Shown here in pieces: positions 9,359 through 18,764 of a stretch of 64,000 nucleotides of DNA. The translations under genes were made by a program, and so were the position numbers. A model generated the notes under the pieces. The model did not search any database, was not told the origin of the DNA, and saw only the letters and a list, made by a program, of their open reading frames with translations. This stretch comes from Actinoallomurus spadix (GTDB lineage Bacteria; Actinomycetota; Actinomycetes; Streptosporangiales; Streptosporangiaceae): NCBI RefSeq assembly GCF_024055725.1, contig NZ_JAMXMX010000014.1, forward strand, positions 62,001 through 126,000. The letters are read 5' to 3'. Within the stretch, counting starts at the first letter, position 1. Every line of letters starts with the position of its first letter.

Positions 9359-10276
9359 ATGCCGGAGCGGTCTCCGGACACGGCGCGGCCGACCGGGCAG
9401 GAGGCGGTGGCGGCCGAGACCGGCGGTGACGGCGGGAAGGGCAACGAGATCCTCCGCTGGCTCGTCGGCGTGGTCGCCAACGCCACCGTCCTGACCGCCC
9501 TGCTGGTGTACTTCGGCTGGCAGCGCAACGATGTGCAGTCTCAGGAGCTCGGGTTCGACGAGAGCATCCTCGGGATGTCGACCCGGGACTATGTGCTCCG
9601 CAGCGTCTGGCCGGTGCTCGTCCTCCTGCTGACCATCGCGATCGGCGGGATGGTGTGGCTGCGGTGGGACGACCGGCTGGTGCGCCGGATCCGGGCCGGC
9701 GGCCGGGACGACCGCGAGGTCCGGTGGACGCTCCGGATGCTGCCGTTCGCCTGGCTCATCCTGCCCGGAGCCGTGTGGATCATCGGGTACGTGTGGCGGA
9801 CCGCGGCGTACGTCGCCTTCCCCTTCAGCATCGGCGCCGGAGTCCTCCTCCTCGTTTACGCCGTTCAGCTGCGGAGCATGCTGCCGGGGGCTGTCGATCC
9901 CCCTCCCGGGCGGGCGCCGCTGCTGCGCGCGTTCGCCGCGATCATCGTCGGCGTCTCGCTGTTCTGGGGGGCGTCCGACTACGCGACGATCCAGGGGTAC
10001 GCGATGGCGGACCGCTTCGCCGCCGGCATCCGGAACCTCACCCAGGTCGTCGTCTACAGCCCCAAGCGGCTGTACCTGACCGCGCCGGGTGTGACGGAGA
10101 CGAGGCTCGCCGACGACAAGGCGGCCTACCGCTACCGGTACTCCGGCCTGCGGCTGAACGTGCACACCGGCGGCCACTACGTCCTGGTGTCCGACGGCTG
10201 GACCCGGCGCGACGGCGTGGTGATGCTGATCGCCGATGACGATCCCGTACGCCTGGAGTTCGTCCGCCGGCGGTGA
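9359..10276 (+). CDS. Four-helix membrane protein of unknown function
   Basis: The 305-aa protein has membrane segments at about residues 33-52, 80-100, 124-145, 150-170 and possibly 187-205, then a soluble C-terminal domain of about 100 residues containing TQVVVYSPKRLYL, YRYSGLRL and HYVLVSDGW. It starts 3 bp after the lipoprotein stop codon, indicating co-transcription. The C-terminal domain seems to follow the last helix outward, where it could meet the lipoprotein. No enzymatic motif is recognised. Confidence 0.75.
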   Translation: MPERSPDTARPTGQEAVAAETGGDGGKGNEILRWLVGVVANATVLTALLVYFGWQRNDVQSQELGFDESILGMSTRDYVLRSVWPVLVLLLTIAIGGMVWLRWDDRLVRRIRAGGRDDREVRWTLRMLPFAWLILPGAVWIIGYVWRTAAYVAFPFSIGAGVLLLVYAVQLRSMLPGAVDPPPGRAPLLRAFAAIIVGVSLFWGASDYATIQGYAMADRFAAGIRNLTQVVVYSPKRLYLTAPGVTETRLADDKAAYRYRYSGLRLNVHTGGHYVLVSDGWTRRDGVVMLIADDDPVRLEFVRRR

Positions 10277-10424
10277 ACCGTCACGGGCCGACCATCGCCG
10301 CCGAGGATCCTCGTCGTCAGGACGACGGGGATCTCCGGCGGGACGGACCAGGTCACAGCCGGGCGCGCTCAGGAGAGCGGGTCGTTCCGGGAGTACGCGG
10401 ACGACCTCGGCGGCCCGGGGGATG
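10277..10424. other. Non-coding part of the gap before LysR
   Basis: With the small gene at 10425-10532, this lies in a 369-bp gap between 10276 and 10646. It contains GTCGTCAGGACGAC (about 10312-10325), a short hairpin that could terminate the upstream operon. The LysR promoter presumably lies in the less GC-rich 10550-10640 stretch. Nothing else is recognised. Confidence 0.3.
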
Positions 10425-10532
10425 TCAGCGGGGGAAGCGGGTCCGGGCCCAGTCGAGGCCGTCGCGGCTGTCGGTGCCCGCGAGGGGGCCGAGCACGGCC
10501 AGGGCGATGAACAGCGCGAACACGATCAACAT
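10425..10532 (-). CDS. Small 35-aa membrane peptide divergent from LysR
   Basis: An ATG at 10532 preceded by GGAGGAG at an 8-base spacing opens a 35-codon frame ending in TGA at 10425. The peptide starts MLIVFALFIALAVLGPLAG, a clean membrane segment, and ends in a charged tail TDSRDGLDWARTRFPR. The strong ribosome site, textbook topology and position back-to-back with the LysR gene at 10646 argue that it is real. LysR regulators often control the divergent gene, so this peptide is the likely target. The function is unknown. Confidence 0.68.
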   Translation of the reverse strand: MLIVFALFIALAVLGPLAGTDSRDGLDWARTRFPR

Positions 10533-10645
10533 GGTGAGACTCTCCTCCGTCATCAGCCTTCTTGCTTGTTGCTACTTACATTTTCCGCCTCGCAACCATG
10601 AAGGTCCAGCGAGCATTACTGCACGGAATCTGTAAGCTCTCCTGA

Positions 10646-11587
10646 ATGATCGACCTCGTCCGCTTGCGGGTGCTTCGCGAGCTTCAGCTGCGCGGCACGG
10701 TCGGCGCGGTCGCCGACGCGCTCGGCTACAGCCCCTCCGCGGTCTCCCAGCAGCTCGCCCAGCTGCAGAAGGACGTCGGAGTGCGGCTCACCGAACGGGT
10801 GGGCCGCCGCCTCCGGCTGACCGAGGCGGGCGAGACCCTGGCCCGCGCCGCCGACGACCTGCTCGCCCAGGCCCGGCAGGCGGAGGAGTCCGCACGGGCC
10901 GCGTGCGGGGTCATGGCCGGCACCGTACGGATCGTCGCCTTCCAGACCGCACTGCTCAACCTGGTGGCGCCCGCGCTGGACGCCCTGTCGGCCCGCTACC
11001 CGGACCTCGTCGTCGAGGTGCTCGACGACGAGTTCGAGCGCGCGCTGCAGGCCCTCGTCCTGCAGGAGGTCGATCTGGTGATCAGTAACCAGTACGACGC
11101 CGTCCGGCGCCCGCGCACCGCCGGGCTGGCCGACGAGCTGCTGCTGACCGAGCCGACCCGGCTGATCCTGCCCGCCCGGCATCGCCTGGCCGCCACGGAG
11201 TCGCCGGTACGGGTCGCGGACCTGGCGGGCGAGGTGTGGGCGTCCGGGCACCCCGGGACCGCGCACGCCGAGCTCACCGAGCGGCTCTGCGTGGAGCACG
11301 GCGGCTTCCGGCCCGAGATCCGTTACCGCTCCAACGACCTGCTCGTCAACCTCGCGCTCGCGGCCCACGGCCAGGCGATCGTGCTGCTCCCCGAACTGGT
11401 GCGATACACCGACCGGTCCGGGATCGCGGTCCGCGACCTGGCCGACGCCGACGTACGGCGCCGCGTGATCGCCTGGACCCGCAGGGACGGCGACGTACGG
11501 CCGTCGGTGCGCGCGGTCCTCGACGCCCTGCGATCCGCCGCCGACGGGCTGACGTCCGTACGCCCCGGCGTCACGCGCGGAGAGTGA
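10646..11587 (+). CDS. LysR-family transcriptional regulator
   Basis: The 313-aa protein has an N-terminal winged helix (residues 1-62, with GTVGAVADALGYSPSAVSQQLAQL), a linker helix and a two-lobed substrate-binding domain with VRIVAFQTALLNLVAPAL opening lobe I. This is the standard LTTR length and order. The start at 10646 places MIDLVRLRVLRELQ directly before the HTH, as usual for the family. No strong ribosome site precedes it. The divergent neighbour is the 35-aa membrane peptide. The effector is unknown. Confidence 0.92.
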   Translation: MIDLVRLRVLRELQLRGTVGAVADALGYSPSAVSQQLAQLQKDVGVRLTERVGRRLRLTEAGETLARAADDLLAQARQAEESARAACGVMAGTVRIVAFQTALLNLVAPALDALSARYPDLVVEVLDDEFERALQALVLQEVDLVISNQYDAVRRPRTAGLADELLLTEPTRLILPARHRLAATESPVRVADLAGEVWASGHPGTAHAELTERLCVEHGGFRPEIRYRSNDLLVNLALAAHGQAIVLLPELVRYTDRSGIAVRDLADADVRRRVIAWTRRDGDVRPSVRAVLDALRSAADGLTSVRPGVTRGE

Positions 11588-11733
11588 TCCGCCGCGCGGA
11601 CGGCGCCCGGAACGGCCTGGTGGGAGGGCTCGTCCTGCCACTCCCTCCAGGAGAACGGTGAACCTGGCGTCACCCCGGACACGGAAACCCGCGCCATGGG
11701 CGTCGCGCCCGCCCACCGGTTGGATCAGAGCCC

Positions 11734-12975
11734 ATGAGCCATTCACGGACGAGAAGATCACTGGCACTCGCCGGGGCCGTTCTGGCCGTCTCCGTGGCGG
11801 GCGGTGCCGCGACGGCCTCCGCCGCTCCCCCGGCCACGGGAACGCTGCCGCCCCTGGATCCGGCCGCCCTGCGCGCGGCCATCGCCGGGCTGCCGAACGC
11901 CACGGTGACGGGCGCGATGGTGAAGGTCACCGGCCCCGACGGGCACTGGAGCGGCACCTCCGGCGTCGGCGACGTCCGGACCGGGACACCCGTTCCCCCG
12001 GACGGCCGGTTCCGGGCCGGCAGCATCTCCAAGGTGTTCACCGCGGCGGTCGTCCTGCAGCTCGCCGCCGAGCACAGGATCGACCTCGACCGGTCCGTCC
12101 AGCACTACCTGCCGGGCCTCCTGCCCGCCTCGTACCCGGACGTCACCGTCCGGCAGATCCTCGACCACACGAGCGGACTCCCGACGGACGGCGGCCTCGA
12201 GGATTCGCAGGGCGACCCGAACCGGTGGTTCGTGGACCACCGGTTCGACAGCTGGACGCCCCGGCAGATCGTCGCCGACGCGATGACGTACCCGATGGAC
12301 TTCCCGCCCGGCACCCGCCAGCGCTACAACGGCCTCAACTACTACGTCGCCGGGCTGCTCGTCGAGAAGGTGACCGGACGGTCCTACGCCGACGAGGTGC
12401 GGCGGCGGATCCTCCGGCCGCTGCACCTGAGCGGCACCTTCGTCCTGGACCGGCGCGACCCGCGCCTCCCCGGCCCCCACTCCCACGGCTACGTCGCGGT
12501 GACCGAGAACGGCACCACCGTGCTGCACGACGTGTCCGAGCAGAGCCCCTATCCGTGGGCCGAGGGCGGGATCATCTCCACCGGCGACGACCTCACCCGC
12601 TTCATCCGCGCGCTCTTCCAGGGCCGGGTGGTGCCGCGCTCCGCGCTCGGCGCCATGTTCGCCGTGCCGGACGTGGCATACGCCGACCGGAACAACTGCG
12701 TCCTCGGACCCGACGCGGGCCGCGCCTGTTACAGCGCGGGCCTGATGCGGGTGCGGCTGCCGAACGGCCTGACGGGCTGGGGCAAGACCGGCTCTCGCCC
12801 CGGCTACACCAGCGGCGTGTTCGCCACCCGCGATCTGCGCCGCGTCCTCGTCTACTCGCTCAACCCGACGGGCAACAAGGACGGCTCGGAGCAGCCCTAC
12901 GTCCTGAAGATCTCCGCAGCCGCCTTCGACCCGTCGCTCACCGCTCCGGAGGCGGCCGGCGCCACCCCGCGCTGA
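11734..12975 (+). CDS. Secreted serine hydrolase (class C beta-lactamase / DD-peptidase fold)
   Basis: The 413-aa protein has a signal peptide ending near ATASAAPPA (residue 30). The nucleophile motif is S97-I-S-K100, and HTSGL and YNGLNYYVAG follow in the positions of the family's second motif. GKTGSRPGYTSG supplies the third KTG-type motif. It is probably an exported D-alanyl-D-alanine carboxypeptidase-like or esterase-like hydrolase. Beta-lactam hydrolysis cannot be claimed from motifs alone. It converges with the helicase gene and leaves only 3 bp between the stop codons, so there is no room for a separate terminator. Confidence 0.9.
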   Translation: MSHSRTRRSLALAGAVLAVSVAGGAATASAAPPATGTLPPLDPAALRAAIAGLPNATVTGAMVKVTGPDGHWSGTSGVGDVRTGTPVPPDGRFRAGSISKVFTAAVVLQLAAEHRIDLDRSVQHYLPGLLPASYPDVTVRQILDHTSGLPTDGGLEDSQGDPNRWFVDHRFDSWTPRQIVADAMTYPMDFPPGTRQRYNGLNYYVAGLLVEKVTGRSYADEVRRRILRPLHLSGTFVLDRRDPRLPGPHSHGYVAVTENGTTVLHDVSEQSPYPWAEGGIISTGDDLTRFIRALFQGRVVPRSALGAMFAVPDVAYADRNNCVLGPDAGRACYSAGLMRVRLPNGLTGWGKTGSRPGYTSGVFATRDLRRVLVYSLNPTGNKDGSEQPYVLKISAAAFDPSLTAPEAAGATPR

Positions 12976-12978
12976 CCC

Positions 12979-14844
12979 TCAGCGGGGGCGGCGGGGGCCG
13001 GCGTCGCGTTCGCGGCGGACGGTGGGCTTGCGGCCCTTGATGGTGGTTCTGCGGAGGGCCTTGATGACGTCGTCGGCCGCCCCCTCGGGGATCTCCACCA
13101 GGGAGAACCGGTCGGCGATTTCGATGGTGCCGATGTCCCGCCCCGCCAGGCGGGACTCGCCGGCGATCGCGCCGACCAGGTCCTGGGGCCGGATGCCGGC
13201 GCTGCGGCCGGCGCCCACGAACAGCCGGGTCATGCCCTGCGCGGGGCCGCGGCTCCGGCGGTCACGGTCACGGCCGCGGCCGTCCCGGCGGTCGCGGCCG
13301 TCCCGTCCGTCGCGGCCGGGCTTGTAGGCGACCTCTGGGATCTCCTCCTCGTCGACCGTCGCCCCGCTGGAGTCGTACGCGAGCTTGACCGCGGCGAGCG
13401 CCACCTCCATGACGTCGAACTCCTCGGCGAGCGGCTCGACGACGGCGAGGAACTGCTCCAGGTCGTCCTCGAGGAGGCTCTCGCGCAGCGCCGCGCGGGT
13501 CAGGTCGAGACGCCTGGCCCGCAGGTCGGCGACGGTGGGGACCTTCTGGACGGAGATCCGCTGCTTCGTCTGACGTTCGATCGCCTTGAGCATCCGGTGC
13601 TCGCGCGGCTCGGCGAGGGTGATCGCGACACCCTCGCGGCCCGCGCGGCCGACCCGGCCGATGCGGTGGACGTACGACTCGGGGGCGGAGGGGACGTTGT
13701 AGTTGACGACGTGGGTGAGCTGCTCGATGTCGAGGCCGCGCGCGGCCACGTCGGTGGCGATGAGCAGCTCGGCGGTGCCGTTGCGCAGCCGGCTCATGAC
13801 CCGGTCCCGCTGCTCCTGGCTCATCCCGCCGTGCAGCGCCTCGGCGCGGTAGCCGGAGCCGTTGAGGCTCTCGGTGAGCTGGTCGACCTCCTCGCGGGTG
13901 CGGCAGAAGACGATCGCGGCGGCCGGCGCCTCGACGTCGAGGAGCCGGCCGAGCGCCGCCGGCTTGTGCGCGCGGGCCACGACGTACGCGTCCTGGCGCA
14001 CCTTCGGCGCCTCACCCGGGGCCGGCGCCTGGCGGCCCATCTGGATGCGGACCGGCTCGCGCAGGTAGCGCCCGGTGATGCCCTCGATGCGCGGCGGCAG
14101 CGTCGCGGAGAACAGCACGGTCTGGCGGTCCTCCGGGGTCTCCTGGAGGATCGCCTCGATGTCCTCGGCGAAGCCCATGTCGAGCATCTCGTCGGCCTCG
14201 TCGAGCACGACCGCGCGGACGGTGTCCAGCTTCAGGGTTCCGCGGCCGATGTGGTCGAGAGCCCGGCCGGGCGTGGCGATCACGACGTCGACTCCGCGCT
14301 CGATCGACTTGATCTGCCATCCGATCGGCTGGCCGCCGTAGATCGGCAGCGCGCGCACGCCCATGTCCCGGCCGTACCGGTGGAACGCCTGGGAGACCTG
14401 GACGGCCAGCTCACGGGTCGGGACGAGGACGAGGGCCACCGGCCCGGCGCCCCGGCCGTCCTCGGGCATCCGCTGCAGGATCGGCAGCGCGAACGCCGCG
14501 GTCTTGCCGGTCCCCGTCGCGGCCTGGCCGACGAGGTCACTGCCCTCGACCAGCGGCGGGATCGCCTCGCGCTGGATCGGGGTGGGCTCCTCGTAGCCCA
14601 GCCCGGACAGCGCGTTCAGCAGCTCCTGCCGCAGCGGCAGGTCCGCGAAGGTCGTCGTGCCTTCACCGCTCGCGTCACCGCCCGCCTCGGCGCTCGCGCC
14701 GTCGGCCACGTCACCGCGCACCTCGGCGCTCGCGCCGTCGGCCACGTCACCGCGCACCTCGGCGCTCGCCTCGGCGTTCACGTCACCGTTCACGGCGCTG
14801 TTCACGTCGCCGGCCATGCCGTCGGACTCGTTGGGGGTCATCAT
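12979..14844 (-). CDS. DEAD-box RNA helicase with DbpA-type RNA-binding tail
   Basis: The 621-aa protein has the Q motif (FADLPL and PTPIQREAIPP), Walker A ATGTGKT, the DEAD box, SAT, RGLD and HRIGRVGRAG in order. A basic Arg/Asp-rich linker (about RDGRDRRDGRGRDRD) and a C-terminal domain of about 75 residues (RLFVGAGRSAGIRPQDLVGAI) matching the DbpA RNA-binding fold follow. This is the DeaD/CsdA class, which remodels rRNA and mRNA. The ATG at 14844 was chosen because GGGAAGGA lies 9 bases upstream; a GTG at 14910 has no ribosome site. The N-terminus carries tandem acidic 12-residue repeats. Confidence 0.93.
   Translation of the reverse strand: MMTPNESDGMAGDVNSAVNGDVNAEASAEVRGDVADGASAEVRGDVADGASAEAGGDASGEGTTTFADLPLRQELLNALSGLGYEEPTPIQREAIPPLVEGSDLVGQAATGTGKTAAFALPILQRMPEDGRGAGPVALVLVPTRELAVQVSQAFHRYGRDMGVRALPIYGGQPIGWQIKSIERGVDVVIATPGRALDHIGRGTLKLDTVRAVVLDEADEMLDMGFAEDIEAILQETPEDRQTVLFSATLPPRIEGITGRYLREPVRIQMGRQAPAPGEAPKVRQDAYVVARAHKPAALGRLLDVEAPAAAIVFCRTREEVDQLTESLNGSGYRAEALHGGMSQEQRDRVMSRLRNGTAELLIATDVAARGLDIEQLTHVVNYNVPSAPESYVHRIGRVGRAGREGVAITLAEPREHRMLKAIERQTKQRISVQKVPTVADLRARRLDLTRAALRESLLEDDLEQFLAVVEPLAEEFDVMEVALAAVKLAYDSSGATVDEEEIPEVAYKPGRDGRDGRDRRDGRGRDRDRRSRGPAQGMTRLFVGAGRSAGIRPQDLVGAIAGESRLAGRDIGTIEIADRFSLVEIPEGAADDVIKALRRTTIKGRKPTVRRERDAGPRRPR
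14686..14769. repeat. 36-bp tandem repeat, 2.3 copies, inside the helicase N-terminus
   Basis: Two perfect 36-bp units (14686-14721 and 14722-14757) and a 12-base partial unit encode a repeated 12-residue acidic segment built on ADGASAEVRGDV. Perfect identity between units implies recent expansion, and the copy number may vary between strains. The repeats are in frame and lengthen a disordered acidic N-terminus. Confidence 0.9.
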
Positions 14845-15019
14845 CGACTGGTCCTTCCCAAAGCTCACCTCTACGCCTACACCGTCCCGGTCGGCGTCGT
14901 TCGACCGCACCCCAGGTTGGAGCGTTCCTGTAAGGACCGGGCCGATGGAACGAGCGCACAGACGGGCGCGGCCGGGCGGAGGTGAACGCTCGAGACGGGT
15001 GGGTGCCGGGGCGCGCCGG

Positions 15020-15835
15020 TCAGGGCTTTCGCCCCACGCCCGCGACCGACCAGATCATCTCGGGGTCGACGGCGGGTACGCCGGAGTCCGGACGCCAGGC
15101 CGGCACCTTGACGATACCGGGCTCGACGAGGTCCAGCCCCTCGAAGCAGGGTTCGACCTCGGCCAGGGAGCGGACGTTGCGCCGCCGGCTGCCCCTGACG
15201 ATCTGCTCGTCCTGGTAGAGCTCGGCGAGCTTCTCGGTGACCTGGGGCCGGGGATCGGAGATCGCGTGGCTGATGGCCACGTAACTGCCGGAGGCGATCC
15301 CCCGGAGGAACCCCTCGACGATGCGCACCGCGACGTCGTCCTCCGGGATGATGCTGAGCACCCCGACGAGCAGGATCCCGACCGGCTGCCGCAGGTCGAT
15401 CAGCTCCGTCAGCCGCGGATGGGCGAGCAGCGCGACGGGGTCGCGCATGTCGGCGCGGATGACCGCGGTCCGGGAGGAGCCCGTGAGCAGCGCCTGGGCG
15501 TGGTTGACGACGAGCGCGTCCTGGTCGGCGTACACGACCCGCGCCTCGGGGGCCGTGGCGTGCGCGACCTCGTGCACACTGCCCCGGGTCGGCAGCCCGC
15601 AGCCGACGTCGACGAACTGCCGGATCCCTTCGTCCACCATGAAGCGCACCGCGCGGTGGAGGAAGTGACGTGACTCCCGTGCCATGATCGGGAGCTCGGG
15701 CGCCAGGGCGAGGGCGCGTTCGGCGACCGCCCGGTCGGCGGCGAAGTTGTCCTTCCCGCCGAGGATGTAGTCGATCATCCGGGCCTCGTTGGGCATGGTC
15801 GGGTCGAAGCCGGACGACCTCGAGCCAGACTCCAC
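15020..15835 (-). CDS. SAM-dependent methyltransferase, DUF574 family
   Basis: The 271-aa protein shows the hallmark opening of this actinomycete family: FDPTMPNEARMIDYILGGKD followed by NFAADR, then a SAM-binding VDVGCGLPTRGSVHEV and an acidic VVYADQD strand. The GTG at 15835 was chosen because GAGGGGG sits just upstream and the family normally has 10-15 residues before the NEARM segment. Substrates of the family are not well defined. It lies 77 bp after the beta-helix/AAA+ gene on the same strand and 175 bp before the helicase. Confidence 0.88.
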   Translation of the reverse strand: MESGSRSSGFDPTMPNEARMIDYILGGKDNFAADRAVAERALALAPELPIMARESRHFLHRAVRFMVDEGIRQFVDVGCGLPTRGSVHEVAHATAPEARVVYADQDALVVNHAQALLTGSSRTAVIRADMRDPVALLAHPRLTELIDLRQPVGILLVGVLSIIPEDDVAVRIVEGFLRGIASGSYVAISHAISDPRPQVTEKLAELYQDEQIVRGSRRRNVRSLAEVEPCFEGLDLVEPGIVKVPAWRPDSGVPAVDPEMIWSVAGVGRKP

Positions 15836-15912
15836 CTTCGCCCCCTCACGGACCACCACGGGTTGAATGATTCCAGATAACGGCGCCTGCCGCAGAACTA
15901 CGCGGCAACGCC

Positions 15913-18627
15913 TCAAAGCGGAGCATCCGGAAGATCCTCCGGCCGGACGATCGTCAGGTCGTCCTTCGTCGGGGCGCGGAGTTCCGCGACCCGCGCCGCC
16001 TGCTGCTCGGTCATCCGCTGGAAGACCTGCCGGGCCGCGCGGCCGTTGCCGAAGCGCGCCCCGCGCGGATGGCGCTCGAAGAACTCCAGCAGCCGGGCGA
16101 GGGTCTCGTCGGGCAGGTGGTAGTCGTGCCGGCGCGCCTGGTACTGCACGATCCGGACGAGCTCCTCGGAGGAGTAGTCCTCGAAGGTCAGCGTGCGGGT
16201 GAACCGCGACGCGAGCCCGGGGTTGGAATCGATGAACCGCTCCATGTCGCCCGGGTAGCCCGCCGCGATGACCACCACCTCGTCGCGGTGGTCCTCCATC
16301 AGCTTGACCAGCGTGGCGATGGCCTCCTGCCCGAAGTCGTTGCTCTGCCCGTACGGCGCCAGGGCGTACGCCTCGTCGACGAACAGCACGCCGCCCAGCG
16401 CCCGCTTGAACACCGCCTGCGTCTTCGGCGCCGTGTGGCCGACGTACTCCCCGACCAGGTCGCCGCGGTCGGTCTCCACCAGGTGCCCGCTGGACAGCAG
16501 CCCGAGCGCGGCGAGGATGCGCCCGTAGAGCCGGGCGACGGTCGTCTTCCCGGTGCCGGGGTTGCCGGCGAAGACCAGGTGACGCGCCAGCGGCGGCGGC
16601 GACAGCCCCACCTCCTCGCGGCGCTTGACCATCTGCATCAGCTTGGCCAGCGAGGCGACCTCCTGCTTCACACGGCTGAGGCCGACCAGCCGGTCGAGCT
16701 CGGCGAGCAGGTCCGCGAGGTTCTCTTTGCCGTCGCCCTCCGCCGAGACGGCGCGGGCGGTGGCGTGCGCCGCGCCGGGGCGCAGCGCCGCGCGCTGGCT
16801 GCGTTCGGCGGACGGGATGGCGCTGGTGGCGACGTTGCCGGTCCGGCAGTCCTGGAACACCGGCTCGGCGCCGTCCGCGACGGTGAGGTCCTCCTTCGTG
16901 TCGTGCACGAGACAGCGGCGCACGGTGGGCGTGGCGTGCGCGCCGACGTACAGCGCGGGAAAACCCGTCTCGGAGATGTCGCAGTCCTCGAGCACACCGG
17001 CGGCGCCCTCGTTGAGGTACACGCCGTTCTTCCCGGACCGGGCGATCGTCACCGACCGGACGCGCGGCCGGGCGCCCGTCCAGATCACCAGCGCGCTGCC
17101 CTCGGTGTCGCAGATCTCGGCGTCCTCGATCCACGCCTCGCTGCCCTCGTCGAGGAACACCCCCGCCGATCCGGTCCCCGAAACCTTCCCACCGCGGATC
17201 AGCACGCCGGTGTCGGGCCCCACCTCGATCCCGGTACGGGCCACGTCGGAGACCTCGCAGTCGTCCAGCAGCGGCCGGTGCCGGGTGGTGACCTGGGCGC
17301 CCATCTCCACGTCGCTGACCCGGCACTCGCGCAGCACCGCGTCGGCGCCCTCGATCGACACCCCGGCCAGCCGCGCGCGTTCGATCCGGGTCCGCTCGGC
17401 GAACAGGTCGGCGCGCTCGTCGACCCGTACGCCGTGCTCGGGAGTCTCGCGGACGTGGCAGTCCTGCAGCGTGGCCCGCGCGCCGCCGCCGACGTGGACG
17501 GCCGTGAACGCCGTACGGGCGATCTCGCACTCCCGCAGGGACACGACCGCGTCGCCCTTGCAGTGGACCCCGTTCGCCCCGGACCGGGCGAACACCGACC
17601 GGCGGGCGCGCACCGCGCCCGCGCCGGTGACGACCAGCGCCGTCCCGGTGACGTCGACGGCGCGCACGTCCTCCAGGTCCAGCCGGCACGACCCCGTCGC
17701 GACGATCGCCGCGGCGTCGGTCTCGCGGACCTGGCAGTCCTTCAGCCGGGCGGCGGCCTCGCCGCGCACGAGGACGCCCTCCGCCTTGGTGCGGACGATC
17801 TCGCAGCCCTCGAGCCGGACCCGGCGGTCCTCCAGCCCTGCGGACGCGCCCTCGGCCTCGTCGCGGTGAGCCGTGGCCGGCGCCGGCTCCGCCGCGCCCG
17901 CGGAGTCCTCCAGGCGCACGCCCTGCGCCCCGGAGTCGTGCAGCTCGCAGCCGCGCAGGGACGCGTACGCGGCGCCGCCGAGGACCAGCGCGGCGTTCCC
18001 CGACCGGCGGATCTTGCACTCGGTGAAGATCCCATGGGCGGCGCCGCCGAGCTGCAGGCCGGGGCCGCGGGACCGGTCGACGACGGTGCGGACGCACTCG
18101 ACCTGCGCGGTGCCGTCGAGCCGCACGCCCGCGCCGGCCACCGACCGCACGGTGCAGTCCGCGATGATTCCCTTGCTCGTGCCCGTCACGCGCACGCCCT
18201 GGCCGGCGTCCCGCAGGTCGCAGCCGCGCAGCGTGAAGGTCGCGTCGGTGAAGGTGATGCCGCCGCCGCTGATCTCACAGCGTTCGAGGACCGGCGCGCC
18301 GTCCCGGCCCAGCACGGCCACGTCCGCCGAGCCCGCCGCCTCCAGCGTCAGGTCGCGCACGGTCGCCGAGCAGCCGTGCAGGCTCAGCGCGGGCCCGTGC
18401 GGTGAGACGACGCGCACCGTCCCCGCGCCCCTCGCGGCGACGATCGTGACGTTCCGGTCGACGATCAGCGCCTCGTTGTAGACACCGGGCTGGACGGAGA
18501 CCACCGCGCCGTCGGCCGCGGCGCGCACGGCGGCGCCGATCGTACGGTGCCCGCCCCAGGCCCCGGGCGCGACGCGCTGCCAGCCCGCCTTGACACGGAA
18601 CTCCTCACGATCCGTGTTCCCTGGCAT
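15913..18627 (-). CDS. Parallel beta-helix / CbxX-type AAA+ ATPase fusion
   Basis: The 904-aa protein has two parts. Residues from about 15 to 580 are a right-handed parallel beta-helix of some 20 coils, each with the pattern LxxCxVxxTxxxGVxV, opening with a Pro-Gly-x-Tyr turn (VQPGVYNEALIV). The C-terminal 300 residues are a CbxX/CfqX AAA+ module with Walker A GNPGTGKT, Walker B GVLFVDEAYAL and an SRFTRT arginine region. CbxX-type ATPases include Rubisco activase and type VII secretion EccA. Here the helix probably acts as a long substrate-recognition platform. No ESX genes are nearby. The start at 18627 is the best ATG before the helix; the ribosome site is weak. Confidence 0.85.
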   Translation of the reverse strand: MPGNTDREEFRVKAGWQRVAPGAWGGHRTIGAAVRAAADGAVVSVQPGVYNEALIVDRNVTIVAARGAGTVRVVSPHGPALSLHGCSATVRDLTLEAAGSADVAVLGRDGAPVLERCEISGGGITFTDATFTLRGCDLRDAGQGVRVTGTSKGIIADCTVRSVAGAGVRLDGTAQVECVRTVVDRSRGPGLQLGGAAHGIFTECKIRRSGNAALVLGGAAYASLRGCELHDSGAQGVRLEDSAGAAEPAPATAHRDEAEGASAGLEDRRVRLEGCEIVRTKAEGVLVRGEAAARLKDCQVRETDAAAIVATGSCRLDLEDVRAVDVTGTALVVTGAGAVRARRSVFARSGANGVHCKGDAVVSLRECEIARTAFTAVHVGGGARATLQDCHVRETPEHGVRVDERADLFAERTRIERARLAGVSIEGADAVLRECRVSDVEMGAQVTTRHRPLLDDCEVSDVARTGIEVGPDTGVLIRGGKVSGTGSAGVFLDEGSEAWIEDAEICDTEGSALVIWTGARPRVRSVTIARSGKNGVYLNEGAAGVLEDCDISETGFPALYVGAHATPTVRRCLVHDTKEDLTVADGAEPVFQDCRTGNVATSAIPSAERSQRAALRPGAAHATARAVSAEGDGKENLADLLAELDRLVGLSRVKQEVASLAKLMQMVKRREEVGLSPPPLARHLVFAGNPGTGKTTVARLYGRILAALGLLSSGHLVETDRGDLVGEYVGHTAPKTQAVFKRALGGVLFVDEAYALAPYGQSNDFGQEAIATLVKLMEDHRDEVVVIAAGYPGDMERFIDSNPGLASRFTRTLTFEDYSSEELVRIVQYQARRHDYHLPDETLARLLEFFERHPRGARFGNGRAARQVFQRMTEQQAARVAELRAPTKDDLTIVRPEDLPDAPL

Positions 18628-18764
18628 ACCCACGCGATCAAGCTTGCCAGGCTCACCTGCCACACGCGAGTGCCCCGGTCCCGCGACCCGGCCGCGGGCG
18701 ATGTCACGTGCATCACGATCCGGCAACCGTCACCACACCGCTCCGCCGAGTGAGATCATGCCTC

